64,000 nucleotides of DNA from Bacteroidota bacterium (GTDB lineage: Bacteria > Bacteroidota > Bacteroidia > Bacteroidales > UBA10428). A program made the position numbers and the translations under genes. The notes under the pieces are model-generated. The model saw nothing but the letters and a program-made list of their open reading frames with translations. It did no database searches and was not told where the DNA came from. The stretch spans positions 1-64,000 of the forward strand of contig QKEH01000109.1 of the NCBI GenBank assembly GCA_003252385.1. The letters are read 5' to 3'. Shown one piece after another: positions 41,589-51,200 of this stretch (within the stretch, counting starts at the first letter, position 1; each line of letters opens with the position of its first letter).

Positions 41589-43212
41589 GGCCGGGAGAGG
41601 TACGTTTGATAAGTTGATCCACCGTGCTCAAAAGGGAACCCGCGTGTATGGGTTTTGGAAGGTATCCGTCAAAACCAAAATGCAGTATCGAATCCTTTTC
41701 GCCATCCATGGCATAGGCGGTTTGAGCCACCACCGGCAACCCGGGTTGCTGGCTTTTTATTTCCTTAAGAGCCTGGTAGCCGGTTTTCACAGGCATTTTC
41801 AAATCCATCAGAACAATGTCAAAGGTCATGGACAGGGCTTTATCAATAGCTTCCTGCCCGTCCTGAGCCCAGGTAATCAATACATTTGGCGGCAATATGG
41901 CCTTGAGCAGTTCAAAATTGATGGGTTCATCCTCGGCTATCAGTATCCTCAATCCGGAAGGCAATTGTTCCGGCTCCTCAGCCAGGGTTTCGTTGGTAGG
42001 CACACTATCCTCTGTTGAAGTCTTTCCAGCCATTGCCTTCAGGGTAAATTCAAATTTTGAGCCTTCACCTAAAACGGAGGTGAGCGCAATGCTTCCTCCC
42101 ATAAGTTCCACCAACTTTTTTACAATGGACAGTCCCAGTCCGGTTCCCGATACGTTGGCATTTTTCTCCTGTTCCACCTGACGAAACGGTTTGAACACCA
42201 TCTTTTGTTGTTCTTCGGAAATCCCAATACCGGTATCGCGCACATAGAAAACGGGTTGCGTATGGGCATCCATGGTAAAACCAAACTCAATGGTTCCCTC
42301 GTGCGTGAACTTCGATGCGTTGATCAACAGGTTTAAAAAAATTTGTTTGAGCCGCAAACCATCCACCACCAGGGTATACTTTTCCCTGCCCTTTGGGAAT
42401 TGAGCCTTACATTCAATATGGCTCTTGGACAATCGCTGCAGGGTAATTCTTGTGGTATCCTTAAGTTCTTCCAGAAGGTGAACGACACCCACCGGCTCCG
42501 GAAAAAGTTCCAGTTGCCCTGCTTCAATCTTGGAAATATCAATAATATCGTTGATCAGGGTGGTAAGGGACTCACTGCTGTTATTCACATAGGCCAGATA
42601 CCTGCTCTTGCGGTCATCATCCAGCTCCCCTTCGACCAGCAAATTGGAAAAGCCCACAATGGCATTTAACGGGGTGCGTATTTCGTGGCTCATATTGGCC
42701 AGGAAAGCCGTTTTCAACCGATCGGCTTCTTCTGCCCTGTCGCGAGCCAGACGCAATTCCTGCTCGGCTTCGCGCAGCTCCGTTTCGGTTTTTATGCGAT
42801 GCTCTATCTCCAACTCCAGTTGTTTCCGCTGGTGATACAAATCCAGGAAAACTTTCACCTTGCCCTGCAAGATACGCGGATGAATGGGTTTCGAAATAAA
42901 ATCGACGGCTCCGGCTTCAATACCCTGAATCTGATAGTAGTTCTCGGAATAGATGGCCGATAAAAATATGACCGGAAGGTACTTGGTTTGTTCCACATTG
43001 CGCATCAGACGAACGGTTTCGAAACCATCCATTTCGGGCATTTGCACATCCACCAGGGCTAAGGCAAATTCGTGACTAAGAGTGAGCGTGAGCGCTTCGT
43101 TTCCCGAAGTGGCTTTATGAATCGAACAATCGAAGCCGGTTAGCAGTTTTTCCAAGGCAACCAGGTTCTCCATACGATCGTCCACCAACAATATGCTACT
43201 ACGTATTTTCAT
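41572..43212 (-). CDS. Hybrid histidine kinase, REC-HisKA-HATPase-REC
   Basis: A 546-residue soluble hybrid kinase. An N-terminal receiver (ILLVDDRMENL, LVDVQMPEMDG, FISKPI) is followed by a short coiled coil and HisKA with LANMSHEIRTPLN (His176). The HATPase shows DTGIGISEEQQ and GTGLGLSIVKKL, and the C-terminal receiver has LIAEDEPINFELL and VLMDLKMPVKTGY. It has no membrane helix. It starts 4 bp after the giant kinase and overlaps cheR, so the four genes form one operon. The usual reading is that it relays phosphate between the larger kinase and an output not encoded here. Confidence 0.92.
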   Translation of the reverse strand: MKIRSSILLVDDRMENLVALEKLLTGFDCSIHKATSGNEALTLTLSHEFALALVDVQMPEMDGFETVRLMRNVEQTKYLPVIFLSAIYSENYYQIQGIEAGAVDFISKPIHPRILQGKVKVFLDLYHQRKQLELEIEHRIKTETELREAEQELRLARDRAEEADRLKTAFLANMSHEIRTPLNAIVGFSNLLVEGELDDDRKSRYLAYVNNSSESLTTLINDIIDISKIEAGQLELFPEPVGVVHLLEELKDTTRITLQRLSKSHIECKAQFPKGREKYTLVVDGLRLKQIFLNLLINASKFTHEGTIEFGFTMDAHTQPVFYVRDTGIGISEEQQKMVFKPFRQVEQEKNANVSGTGLGLSIVKKLVELMGGSIALTSVLGEGSKFEFTLKAMAGKTSTEDSVPTNETLAEEPEQLPSGLRILIAEDEPINFELLKAILPPNVLITWAQDGQEAIDKALSMTFDIVLMDLKMPVKTGYQALKEIKSQQPGLPVVAQTAYAMDGEKDSILHFGFDGYLPKPIHAGSLLSTVDQLIKRTSPGHDQLP

Positions 43213-43216
43213 AACT

Positions 43217-46200
43217 CTATTTGTATAGCCAGATTTGCATCAGGTTAAAAAGTTTGTCCACATCAAGGGGTTTGGAAAGATAATCGTTTGCGCCGGCTGC
43301 AATGGATTTCTCCCGGTCTTCCTTCATCGCCTTGGCAGTTAATGCGATAATGGGTAATTGTGCAAATTGCCTTTGCTTACGTATTTCCTGCATGGTGGTA
43401 TATCCGTCCATCACAGGCATCATAATATCCATGAGCACCAAATCAATATTCGGGTTCCGGGCCAGCTCATCCAGAGCCTTCTTCCCGTTGGCGGCCATCA
43501 CTACATGCATCTTTGCCGCTTCCAGAACTTGGGTTACCGCAAACACGTTCCGCATATCATCGTCGACTACCAAAACGGTTTTTCCAGTAAACAACTGCTC
43601 TTTATCGTACAAATTCACCAACATTTTCTTCTGTCGATCCGGCATCTGTTCCACCATTCGGTGCATAAACAAAGAGGTTTCGTCGAGCAGGCGTTCCTCC
43701 GACTTCACCCCTTTTATAATGATATTGGAAGTATAGCGCTGCAACTCCTTGTTTTCCTCCGGGGTAATTTCGCGTCCCGTATAGACCACCACCGGAGGCA
43801 CTTCCACATGGTTCCTGGTCAGGGCACTCAACATTTCAAACCCGGTCATATCGGGCAAACCCAAATCGAGCACGATACAATCAAAATGATGTTCCTGGAT
43901 GACCTCAATGGCAGCCTGTCCCGTGCTGCATTCGGTAATGGTAATATCCGACGATTTGAGCAGCTTGCACACACTTTTACGAAGGTTCTCATCGTCTTCC
44001 ACCACCAGCAGGTCTTTAATTTCCCGGGCTATATAGGACTGCATCTTATCAAAAGCCAGCTCCAGGCTTTCCCGGGTAGCCGGTTTGGTCAAATAGCCTA
44101 TTGCTCCGCGGTTGAACGCAGCGTTGGATTCCTCGTACCCCGACATGATATGCACGGGTATATGACGGGTTTCGTTGTTATTCTTCAACTGTTGAAGGAC
44201 AGACCATCCATCAATACCGGGTAAGTTAATATCCAGAATAATTCCTTTCGGCAGATAATCTTTAGCTAAAATCAGCCCTTGTTCGCCGGTAGCCGCAGCC
44301 AGGTACTTATAGCCTCTTTCGTGTACCTTGCCAGCCAATATTTTTGCAAATCGGTTATCATCTTCAATAATCAGTATGGTTTCGTCGCCCGGCTTACAGT
44401 CCTTACGGTCATCCTCAATGGATCGGATGGCGGAAACGTCCTTCGCCTCGGGAATGGGAATGGAAGCGGTTCCCGGGGTGGTGGGAACCACCTCGCCCAT
44501 GGCAGGTTTCGCGTGTAGATCCATCAGATGTTCCGGCAAATAGATAATAAACTCCGAACCGTGCCCCGGTTGGCTGACAAGCTGTATTTCGCCCTGAAGC
44601 ATTTTGGTCAGCTCGCGGGTAATGGAAAGCCCCAGCCCGGTACCCCCAAATTTGCGCGATATGCTGCCATCGGCTTGCTGAAAGGCTTCAAATATTTCGC
44701 GTTGTTGTTCCAGGGCTATGCCAATGCCCGTGTCGGTTACTGCCAGGCCGATGGTGTGTGCCGGATCCAAGCCACTGCGTGTCAGATCTGTATCTGGTCC
44801 AGGACGGTACAAATGTAAAACCACCGAACCCTGTTCGGTAAATTTTATCGCATTGGCCAACAAATTCCGGATAATTTGTACAAAGCGCTGCTCATCGGTA
44901 TAAATTGTTTCGGGCACCGTACTCTCCCGTCCCACTCTAAGTTCAATCTGTTTCTGTTGAGCCAGAGGTGCAAAATTGAGCCGCATGCTTTCCAAGATAT
45001 CATCCAGCGATACGTGGGTGGGCGATAGCACAACTTTCCCCGATTCAATTTTCGATAAATCGAGAATATCATTGATCAGGTTCAACAAGTCTTTGCCGCT
45101 CTGGTTGATGATGCGAGCCGACTCCACCTGATCGTCCGTAAGGTTATCGCCGGAATTATCGGCCAAAGTTTGAGAAAGAATCAACAGGCTGTTAAGAGGG
45201 GTGCGCAGTTCGTGGCTCATATTGGCCAGAAACTCAGATTTGTACTTACTCGATATTTCGAGTTCTTTGGCCTTCTGTTGAATTTCGGAACTGGCGAGTT
45301 CGAGGGCTTTATTTTTTTGTTCAATTTGCTTTTTCTGTGCTTCAAGATTCTTGGTTTTTTCCTCCAGCTCTTCGTTGGTTACCCGCAATTCTTCCTGCTG
45401 GGTTTGGAGAAATTCTTCCGAATTCTTTAGTGCCTTGGTTTGTGTGGCCAGCTCTTCGTTCGATTGCCGCAGCTCTTCCTGTTGTACCTGCAATTCCTCG
45501 GCCTGTTCGCGGGTTACCGAAAGAAGTTTTTCCATTTCAGTCCGGTTCTGTGAAGTGACCAGAGCAATTGCGGTGTTTTCCAAAACCAACATCAGAAATT
45601 CCTCAAAGTTTTCGCGGAACGAACTGATGGTACCCAGCTCCAATACCCCTATGGTTTCGTTATTATGCACAAATGGAGCTACAATCACTTTCCGGGGCAG
45701 GCTTTCGCCCAATCCGCTGGATATAAATACATAGTCATCGGGCAGATCGCTGAAGGTAACGATCTCCTGTTCCAAGGCAACCTGCCCAACAAGTCCTTCT
45801 CCTTTCATGAACACACCCGAACTTCCTTTTCGTTGCTTGAATGCATAACTGGCGCGCAAGGTATACCGATCCTTCACGGAATCATACATATAAAGGGCTC
45901 CCAGCTGGGCGCCGGCAAACTTCACCAGATAGGTCACAATTTTTCTCGCCAGTTCGTCCACACTCTGTTCTCCCCGCAATTGCTCAAACAATTCATTCTG
46001 GGCGGTGATTAACGTGGTTTGGCGGGCACTTTCCAGCGTGGCATCCCGCAACGAAAGCGTCATTTGGTTCAGTGCCATGGCTAGCTCATCCGACTTGGAT
46101 CGGGGAATAATTTCACCCGAATAGTCGCCCTGGGCAATTTTCCGGGCCTTATCCACCACTTCCTGCAAACTGGAAAGCATCTGATCAATCACCTGAGCCA

Positions 46201-47170
46201 ACTGGTTTTCCCTGCCAAACTCCTCCATATCGGCACTAAAATCGCCCACCGCCACCTTTTGAGCCTGTTTGTACACCATGTTCAGGTTATCGGCAATTTT
46301 ATTGATGGAATTGGCAACCACATCCATTTCTCCCTGGCTTACAACCCGTCTGTCCAACAGGCCACGGCTTATTCTTTCGGCAATCTCGGCTTTGTGCAAC
46401 AAATTTTTCTGAAGCAAATTGTACGATGCCGCCAACTGGCCAATTTCATCGCGGCTTTCTGCCAACGCCTCCTGTTGAATCTTTCCGAAGGACACATCCC
46501 GTATTTTTTGAACCACCTGCAATAAGGGCCGGCTCAGGCTCGAAGTAATCAAAAAAGACAGGAGCAGACTTAAACCAAAAGCCACAGAAAGAAAGACGAT
46601 TAACAAACGCTCCGACTTGATCTTGGTAGCATGGGAATTCTCGTAAAATTCGTCGGCCTTCCCGGAAGCAAAATCGCTGATAATCAGAATCCGTTCGATT
46701 AAACCATTCACGAACTGAAGGTGTTCGGGACGTATCACTACCGTTAGATCCGAATTATGCGTCCGGATTAGCTCTTCAATAACCCCGGCTCGAAGTTTTT
46801 TCCAGTCTTCCATCATGGTGTGTGCGGCTTCAATATCGCTCAAATCGCCCAGATACAGGCGAAAAATATCCTCAAAACGGCGATGCGCCAAACTATCCTC
46901 ACGTTCAATCATTTTCAGATATCGGGCCCTGTGTATGGCATCCTGATCCAGTGCAATATCCAGCATGTATCGGCGGATGTTGACGATATGGAACCGAACA
47001 TCGCGTACCGCATTGCTTACTGTAAAAGGATGCTTGTACAAATTTTCGGTATCCTTCCATAAATTGTTGATATCGCGCAGGGCGACCAAACCGGTTAATA
47101 AGCTCGACAGGAGTAGTATACCAAAACCCAGTGCCACCCGGCGGCCAATGGTAATATTTTTAAAATACAT
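43217..47170 (-). CDS. Large membrane hybrid histidine kinase with multiple HAMP, GAF and three receivers
   Basis: A 1317-residue sensor. TM1 lies at about 13-31, a helical periplasmic domain of chemoreceptor type follows (about 32-190), and TM2 at about 190-212. Next come a HAMP and further HAMP-like units (about 212-380), a GAF domain (about 395-545) and a long coiled coil of repeated QQEEL/NEEL heptads (about 555-640). HisKA has His653 in LANMSHELRTPLN, followed by HATPase with GTGLGLSITREL, then three receivers (LIIEDDNRF, LLVVEDDENLRK and LVVDDDMRNV regions) ending with YLSKPLD. It probably senses a periplasmic or membrane cue. The Glu-rich coiled coil resembles receptor helices, and cheR/cheB genes lie in the same operon. 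Confidence 0.92.
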   Translation of the reverse strand: MYFKNITIGRRVALGFGILLLSSLLTGLVALRDINNLWKDTENLYKHPFTVSNAVRDVRFHIVNIRRYMLDIALDQDAIHRARYLKMIEREDSLAHRRFEDIFRLYLGDLSDIEAAHTMMEDWKKLRAGVIEELIRTHNSDLTVVIRPEHLQFVNGLIERILIISDFASGKADEFYENSHATKIKSERLLIVFLSVAFGLSLLLSFLITSSLSRPLLQVVQKIRDVSFGKIQQEALAESRDEIGQLAASYNLLQKNLLHKAEIAERISRGLLDRRVVSQGEMDVVANSINKIADNLNMVYKQAQKVAVGDFSADMEEFGRENQLAQVIDQMLSSLQEVVDKARKIAQGDYSGEIIPRSKSDELAMALNQMTLSLRDATLESARQTTLITAQNELFEQLRGEQSVDELARKIVTYLVKFAGAQLGALYMYDSVKDRYTLRASYAFKQRKGSSGVFMKGEGLVGQVALEQEIVTFSDLPDDYVFISSGLGESLPRKVIVAPFVHNNETIGVLELGTISSFRENFEEFLMLVLENTAIALVTSQNRTEMEKLLSVTREQAEELQVQQEELRQSNEELATQTKALKNSEEFLQTQQEELRVTNEELEEKTKNLEAQKKQIEQKNKALELASSEIQQKAKELEISSKYKSEFLANMSHELRTPLNSLLILSQTLADNSGDNLTDDQVESARIINQSGKDLLNLINDILDLSKIESGKVVLSPTHVSLDDILESMRLNFAPLAQQKQIELRVGRESTVPETIYTDEQRFVQIIRNLLANAIKFTEQGSVVLHLYRPGPDTDLTRSGLDPAHTIGLAVTDTGIGIALEQQREIFEAFQQADGSISRKFGGTGLGLSITRELTKMLQGEIQLVSQPGHGSEFIIYLPEHLMDLHAKPAMGEVVPTTPGTASIPIPEAKDVSAIRSIEDDRKDCKPGDETILIIEDDNRFAKILAGKVHERGYKYLAAATGEQGLILAKDYLPKGIILDINLPGIDGWSVLQQLKNNNETRHIPVHIMSGYEESNAAFNRGAIGYLTKPATRESLELAFDKMQSYIAREIKDLLVVEDDENLRKSVCKLLKSSDITITECSTGQAAIEVIQEHHFDCIVLDLGLPDMTGFEMLSALTRNHVEVPPVVVYTGREITPEENKELQRYTSNIIIKGVKSEERLLDETSLFMHRMVEQMPDRQKKMLVNLYDKEQLFTGKTVLVVDDDMRNVFAVTQVLEAAKMHVVMAANGKKALDELARNPNIDLVLMDIMMPVMDGYTTMQEIRKQRQFAQLPIIALTAKAMKEDREKSIAAGANDYLSKPLDVDKLFNLMQIWLYK

Positions 47171-47461
47171 AGCCAGAAAAGGTGAGTTGCGTGTCCTTCT
47201 AATTTATTAAATTAATAACAGAGAAACTTATGAGAATGAGGAATATCACCCGAACGGCCATTCTCTTCATATACAATGAATTGCGGAAAATGAAAGTTCT
47301 TGGAGAGCCGCTTCGGAGCCCCATTGAAATGAACCCTGTACTTTGCGCGGCTCCGGAAAAAGTTTGGGTAGATTCAGAGTCAAATCACTCTTAGTATTCA
47401 TGGGTTTACATGCCGTTCCTGACGTAATTAGAAACATTTGTAAGCCGGGCAATCAGGGGCA
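47171..47461. other. Intergenic stretch upstream of the kinase operon
   Basis: No gene is supported here. It should hold the promoter of the four-gene signalling operon, but I find no clear TAnnTTTG box on the minus strand. A 7-bp inverted repeat (CGGAGCC 47314-47320, GGCTCCG 47349-47355) is visible, with a 28-nt spacer and no U-tract. Confidence 0.4.
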
Positions 47462-48772
47462 TTAAAAAAACTGACCCCACCCAACAACCCACGATCCCGG
47501 ATTTCCATACAGCAGGTCGAAACCATAGTCGATACACAAAATGGCATTGTACGCCTGCTTGTAAATGAAACGCAGCCCCATGCCGCCAAAACATTGAAAG
47601 GCTGCACGGTCGTTCCGTCCGGCTAGCCCCCCGGAGCTATAAAAATAACCCATATCGGTAAATACGTTGGTTTGCAGTGCGGTACGGCGTCCTTCCCACC
47701 AGGCATGACGGTATTCCAGATTCGACAAAGCCATACCACTGCTGTGAAACGCCCGGTATCCAATTCCCCGTAGTGTGTAGTAGCTGTCGGCCACAAAAGG
47801 TTGAAACAGCTCTTCCGGCTCATTGGAATATCCCACGCTCAAGCGGGACGCCATGTTGCCCCGGCTGCCGGTACGCTTGTAGTAACTGAATTCGTTTACC
47901 CAGTGAAGCACCCCAGGCCTTTTGGGGCTCCATGCGGGTTGGTAGGATAGGTGCAGTCGGTTGCGCCATCCGTCGATAAAATAGTAGTGGTTATCCAGCT
48001 TCCGGATATCCTCCAGCAGAAAAAGTTCGATTCCCGAAAATTGTTGGTCGGGAAATTCGCCACGGGTTAGCGGATCGGAACTCCACACTGCGGCTTGCTG
48101 CCGGTACCAGGCTAAACCCGTGGTAAGTTCGTGTTCGTAGCGAATCTCGTATCGCATCCCAAGGCTCAGATGGTTCAGCTCATTAAGCACCGTAAAACGG
48201 TTCCGGTACGTTTCGTACACCGGCTGCCTTTTATACTGAAGCTCGTAGCCCCAACGGCTACCCATCACATAGGGATTACGGAAAATCAGATGGAGGGTAT
48301 TTCGTTCGTTGTACTGATAGTATCCGTATGCATACAAACCACACCCCAGCAGATTGGATTCCATAATACCACCGCCCACCCAATACCCGTCCCGGGAAAC
48401 GCCAAAATCTCCTACCGGGAAAAGGGTATACCGTTCGGCTATCCGAATGCGTATCAGAGTGCCGCTATCGGTAGCCAGGGTAGTAGCCCCGGCATCCAAA
48501 ACGGACGGAAGGGATCGCAGTCGGCGTAAATCCTCGGACAGGGTACTGCTATCGGCTCCCGGAATTGATCCCGAAACAATAAAGCGCTGCAAATAGGAAG
48601 TTCGTGTGCGCAACATGCCATCAAAAACCACATAGGTAGTATCCGGCATGGCCCAAACCCGGTTACCCCAACAACACACCAGAAATGCCCCGGTTAGTAA
48701 TAGGGTACCCCCCCAAAATCTGTTGCGGAGTATATTCAAACTATATCCAGTTTTGCTGAAACCATTAACCAT
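47462..48772 (-). CDS. Short Omp85/BamA-like outer-membrane protein with one POTRA-like domain
   Basis: A 436-residue protein. It has a long signal peptide (to about residue 41), one POTRA-like domain around RTSYLQRFIVSGSIPGADSSTLSEDLRRLRSL, and a beta-barrel of about 300 residues ending in Phe. The motif LRGIGYRAF matches the (V/L)RG(F/Y) signature of loop L6 in Omp85 proteins. I chose the ATG at 48772; the frame also opens at a GTG 14 codons earlier. It is much shorter than BamA and resembles the single-POTRA surface-antigen proteins of Bacteroidetes. Substrate unknown. Confidence 0.72.
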   Translation of the reverse strand: MVNGFSKTGYSLNILRNRFWGGTLLLTGAFLVCCWGNRVWAMPDTTYVVFDGMLRTRTSYLQRFIVSGSIPGADSSTLSEDLRRLRSLPSVLDAGATTLATDSGTLIRIRIAERYTLFPVGDFGVSRDGYWVGGGIMESNLLGCGLYAYGYYQYNERNTLHLIFRNPYVMGSRWGYELQYKRQPVYETYRNRFTVLNELNHLSLGMRYEIRYEHELTTGLAWYRQQAAVWSSDPLTRGEFPDQQFSGIELFLLEDIRKLDNHYYFIDGWRNRLHLSYQPAWSPKRPGVLHWVNEFSYYKRTGSRGNMASRLSVGYSNEPEELFQPFVADSYYTLRGIGYRAFHSSGMALSNLEYRHAWWEGRRTALQTNVFTDMGYFYSSGGLAGRNDRAAFQCFGGMGLRFIYKQAYNAILCIDYGFDLLYGNPGSWVVGWGQFF

Positions 48773-48976
48773 ATTGTACTTGCAGGAAATCCCAATAGCA
48801 CACCCATTTTCCACCCCTCACCGGGAGCATACCGAAAAAACCTTTTCGTACAGAGCCTGTTGCCAGGTTTACCCAGGAAAAAAGGAAGTAGAAGGCACCT
48901 GATACCACGTTTTCCTACAACAACTAAATATAGTCAATTTGATTGGGATGTACGAACAGCCGGTTACTCTATCGTT

Positions 48977-50203
48977 TTAGTGGGAACCGATTTCACGGTC
49001 GCGAAAACCCATGAGATACAAAATACCATCGAGCCCGATGGTGGATATAGCATGCCGGGCATTCTCCTTTACTTTCGGTTTGGCATGAAAGGCAATGCCC
49101 AACCCCGCCACATTGAGCATGGGCAGGTCGTTGGCTCCATCGCCCACGGCAATCACCTGTTCCAGATGAATGTCTTCCTTAAAGGCAATTTTTTTAAGCA
49201 GTTCGGCCTTCATGGGGCCATCTACAATATCGCCCAGGTGGTTCCCGGTAACTTTTCCACCTTTAATTTCCAGTTCGTTCGCAAATACGTAATGTATTCC
49301 GAATTTATTTTGCAGATAACGGCCAAAATAGGTAAACCCTCCCGAAAGGATGGCGGTGCGGAAACCATACTGGTGCAAGGTTCGAAACAGGCGTTCGGCG
49401 CCTTCGGTAATGGGCAGGTTTTCGGCAATGTCCTTCATTACCGACTCGTCCAGTCCTTTTAACAACCGGATGCGCTGCACGAAACTTTCCGAAAAATCAA
49501 TTTCGCCCCGCATGGCCGATTCGGTGATGGCATCCACCTCATCTCCCACGCCGGCGCGCTTGGCCAGTTCCACAATCACTTCGGTCTGAATCAGTGTCGA
49601 ATCCATATCAAAACACACCAGGCGACGGTTTCTTCTAAAAATATTGTCCACCTGAAAGGCAATATCGGCGCCAACTTCGCGGGCGGCATCCAAAAATTGC
49701 TGTCGCATGCGCTGTTCGTCCCTGGGTTTCCCCCTAACTGAAATCTGTACACAGGCCTTTTCCTGATCCTTGTTTTCCTTATCGTCCAGTGCAATACGCC
49801 CGGTTAAACGGGTAATATTATCAATGTTCAGTCCCTGGCCGGCTACAATCTCGCTGACCTTGGCCAGTTGTTCCCCGGTAATCTTCCGGGAAAGCAACGA
49901 CAGGATATAACGGTTTTTACCCTGTTGTTTCACCCAGTCGTCGTAATGATTTTCAGAAATAGGGGTGAATTTAATTTGAATCCCCAGTTCGTAGGCTTTA
50001 AACAACAAATCTTTCAGAACGGGCGACGATTCCGACTCGGGCGGCAATTCGAACAAAATACCCAGCGACAACTGGTCGTGAATTACAGCCTGACCAATAT
50101 CCAATACATTCACTCGATATCCCGAAAGTATTTTGGTAAGCGACGAGGTAAGCCCGGGTTTATCCTGTCCGGTAATGTTAAGCAGTATGATTTCCTTCTT
50201 CAT
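48977..50203 (-). CDS. serB: Phosphoserine phosphatase with N-terminal ACT domains
   Basis: A 408-residue SerB. Two ACT-like regions (NITGQDKPGLTSSLTKIL and the one around RITGRIALDD) occupy residues about 1-180. The HAD phosphatase follows with CFDMDSTLIQTEVIVELA, ILSGGFTYFGRYL and AVGDGANDLPML. It dephosphorylates O-phosphoserine in the last step of serine synthesis; the ACT domains likely bind serine. The length and order match the Bacteroidetes SerB. A candidate -7 box (TATCTTTG on the minus strand) lies at 50330-50337, about 125 bp upstream, without a good -33 partner. Confidence 0.93.
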   Translation of the reverse strand: MKKEIILLNITGQDKPGLTSSLTKILSGYRVNVLDIGQAVIHDQLSLGILFELPPESESSPVLKDLLFKAYELGIQIKFTPISENHYDDWVKQQGKNRYILSLLSRKITGEQLAKVSEIVAGQGLNIDNITRLTGRIALDDKENKDQEKACVQISVRGKPRDEQRMRQQFLDAAREVGADIAFQVDNIFRRNRRLVCFDMDSTLIQTEVIVELAKRAGVGDEVDAITESAMRGEIDFSESFVQRIRLLKGLDESVMKDIAENLPITEGAERLFRTLHQYGFRTAILSGGFTYFGRYLQNKFGIHYVFANELEIKGGKVTGNHLGDIVDGPMKAELLKKIAFKEDIHLEQVIAVGDGANDLPMLNVAGLGIAFHAKPKVKENARHAISTIGLDGILYLMGFRDREIGSH

Positions 50204-50329
50204 AATTCACTTTGCAATTCAACTTCCATAAATTCCACTCATGCAAGGGCTTCTATTTTTTACATTGTTTCCATTGCCTCCATCTCCCGGTTTAACAACC
50301 GGCAGAAGCCATCTATCGGAAAAGCTGCA

Positions 50330-50337
50330 CAAAGATA
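50330..50337 (-). promoter_or_regulatory. Candidate -7 box for serB
   Basis: TATCTTTG on the minus strand matches the Bacteroidetes TAnnTTTG consensus. The nearest TTTG upstream is at 50366-50363, about 25 nt away, longer than the usual spacing of about 20. The remaining 265 bp gap also holds a short palindrome, CCGGTT-TAAC-AACCGG. Confidence 0.3.
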
Positions 50338-50468
50338 TGCTTTATTTTCCTGCATGACGCGCCAAACTGTTTTCGATACCAGGAAGGTCAATACAAGCGC
50401 GGTTTAAAATTTCTGTTCCTCTGTCCGCCAATCCGAAGAGAGCACATCGTACTTTCCATCCGGATTCC

Positions 50469-51200
50469 CTAATCCAAATCCTTTATATCCAGCACCGCCA
50501 GATAATCGTAATGTTCGCCTTGCGCAAGCAGACGGGCTTCGAAACCGTGTTTGGCTGCAATAGGTTGGAGGGTATCAAAGTCAATGAACAACCAGGGGAA
50601 TTCATCGCCGGTAATGTTCCGGAAGCGCATCCGGTAGCGTAACTCACCGTAATAGACTGCATTCAGGTTGAGCCACTTGCTTCCATCCTCTTCGTAGTAC
50701 ATATAATCCACATCGGAGGAATCAAAAAGCAACTGTCCTCCGGGCTTTAGCAGTTGCCTGGCTTGTTGCAAAAAGCCATCGAGCCCTGCCACCGTACCGG
50801 CAATGCCAATACCGTTCATCAGAAACAACAACGTGTCGTAGTGTTCACCCTTATGCTGGTAGAAATCTCCGGCAATCACCTTACGCACCCCGCGCTTTTC
50901 CATCACCTGGCAGCACAATGCAGAAATATCCAGAGCAGTAACATCGTGCCCCTGCTGCTGAAGGATCAGGCTATGCCTGCCGGCAGCTGCCCCCACATCG
51001 AGTATGCGGCCCCGGCAGTGTTTCAGGGCAAGCTTCTCGAGCTTCGGAAGTTCCCCGCCATCGCAAAAAAGGTAGGATACCGGTAGTATATCATCTTCGG
51101 CAATATCCGATTCCACCAGAATAGGATCCTGAATTTGTTGAATATAGTATGCCTGTACAGCATGCCCCAACGGATCGTTATGGTCTTTCAATATTTTCAT
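50469..51200 (-). CDS. Class I SAM-dependent methyltransferase
   Basis: A 243-residue protein: GRILDVGAAAGRHSLILQQQ is motif I, VTALDISALCCQVM motif II, and DTLLFLMNGIGIAGTVAGLDGFLQQARQLLKPGGQLLFDSSD the post-I to motif III part. I start at the ATG at 51200, overlapping the cyclase gene by 23 bp; a longer frame begins at a GTG. It is probably cotranscribed with the cyclase gene. It belongs to a small-molecule methyltransferase family common in Bacteroidetes; the substrate is not known. Confidence 0.83.
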   Translation of the reverse strand: MKILKDHNDPLGHAVQAYYIQQIQDPILVESDIAEDDILPVSYLFCDGGELPKLEKLALKHCRGRILDVGAAAGRHSLILQQQGHDVTALDISALCCQVMEKRGVRKVIAGDFYQHKGEHYDTLLFLMNGIGIAGTVAGLDGFLQQARQLLKPGGQLLFDSSDVDYMYYEEDGSKWLNLNAVYYGELRYRMRFRNITGDEFPWLFIDFDTLQPIAAKHGFEARLLAQGEHYDYLAVLDIKDLD

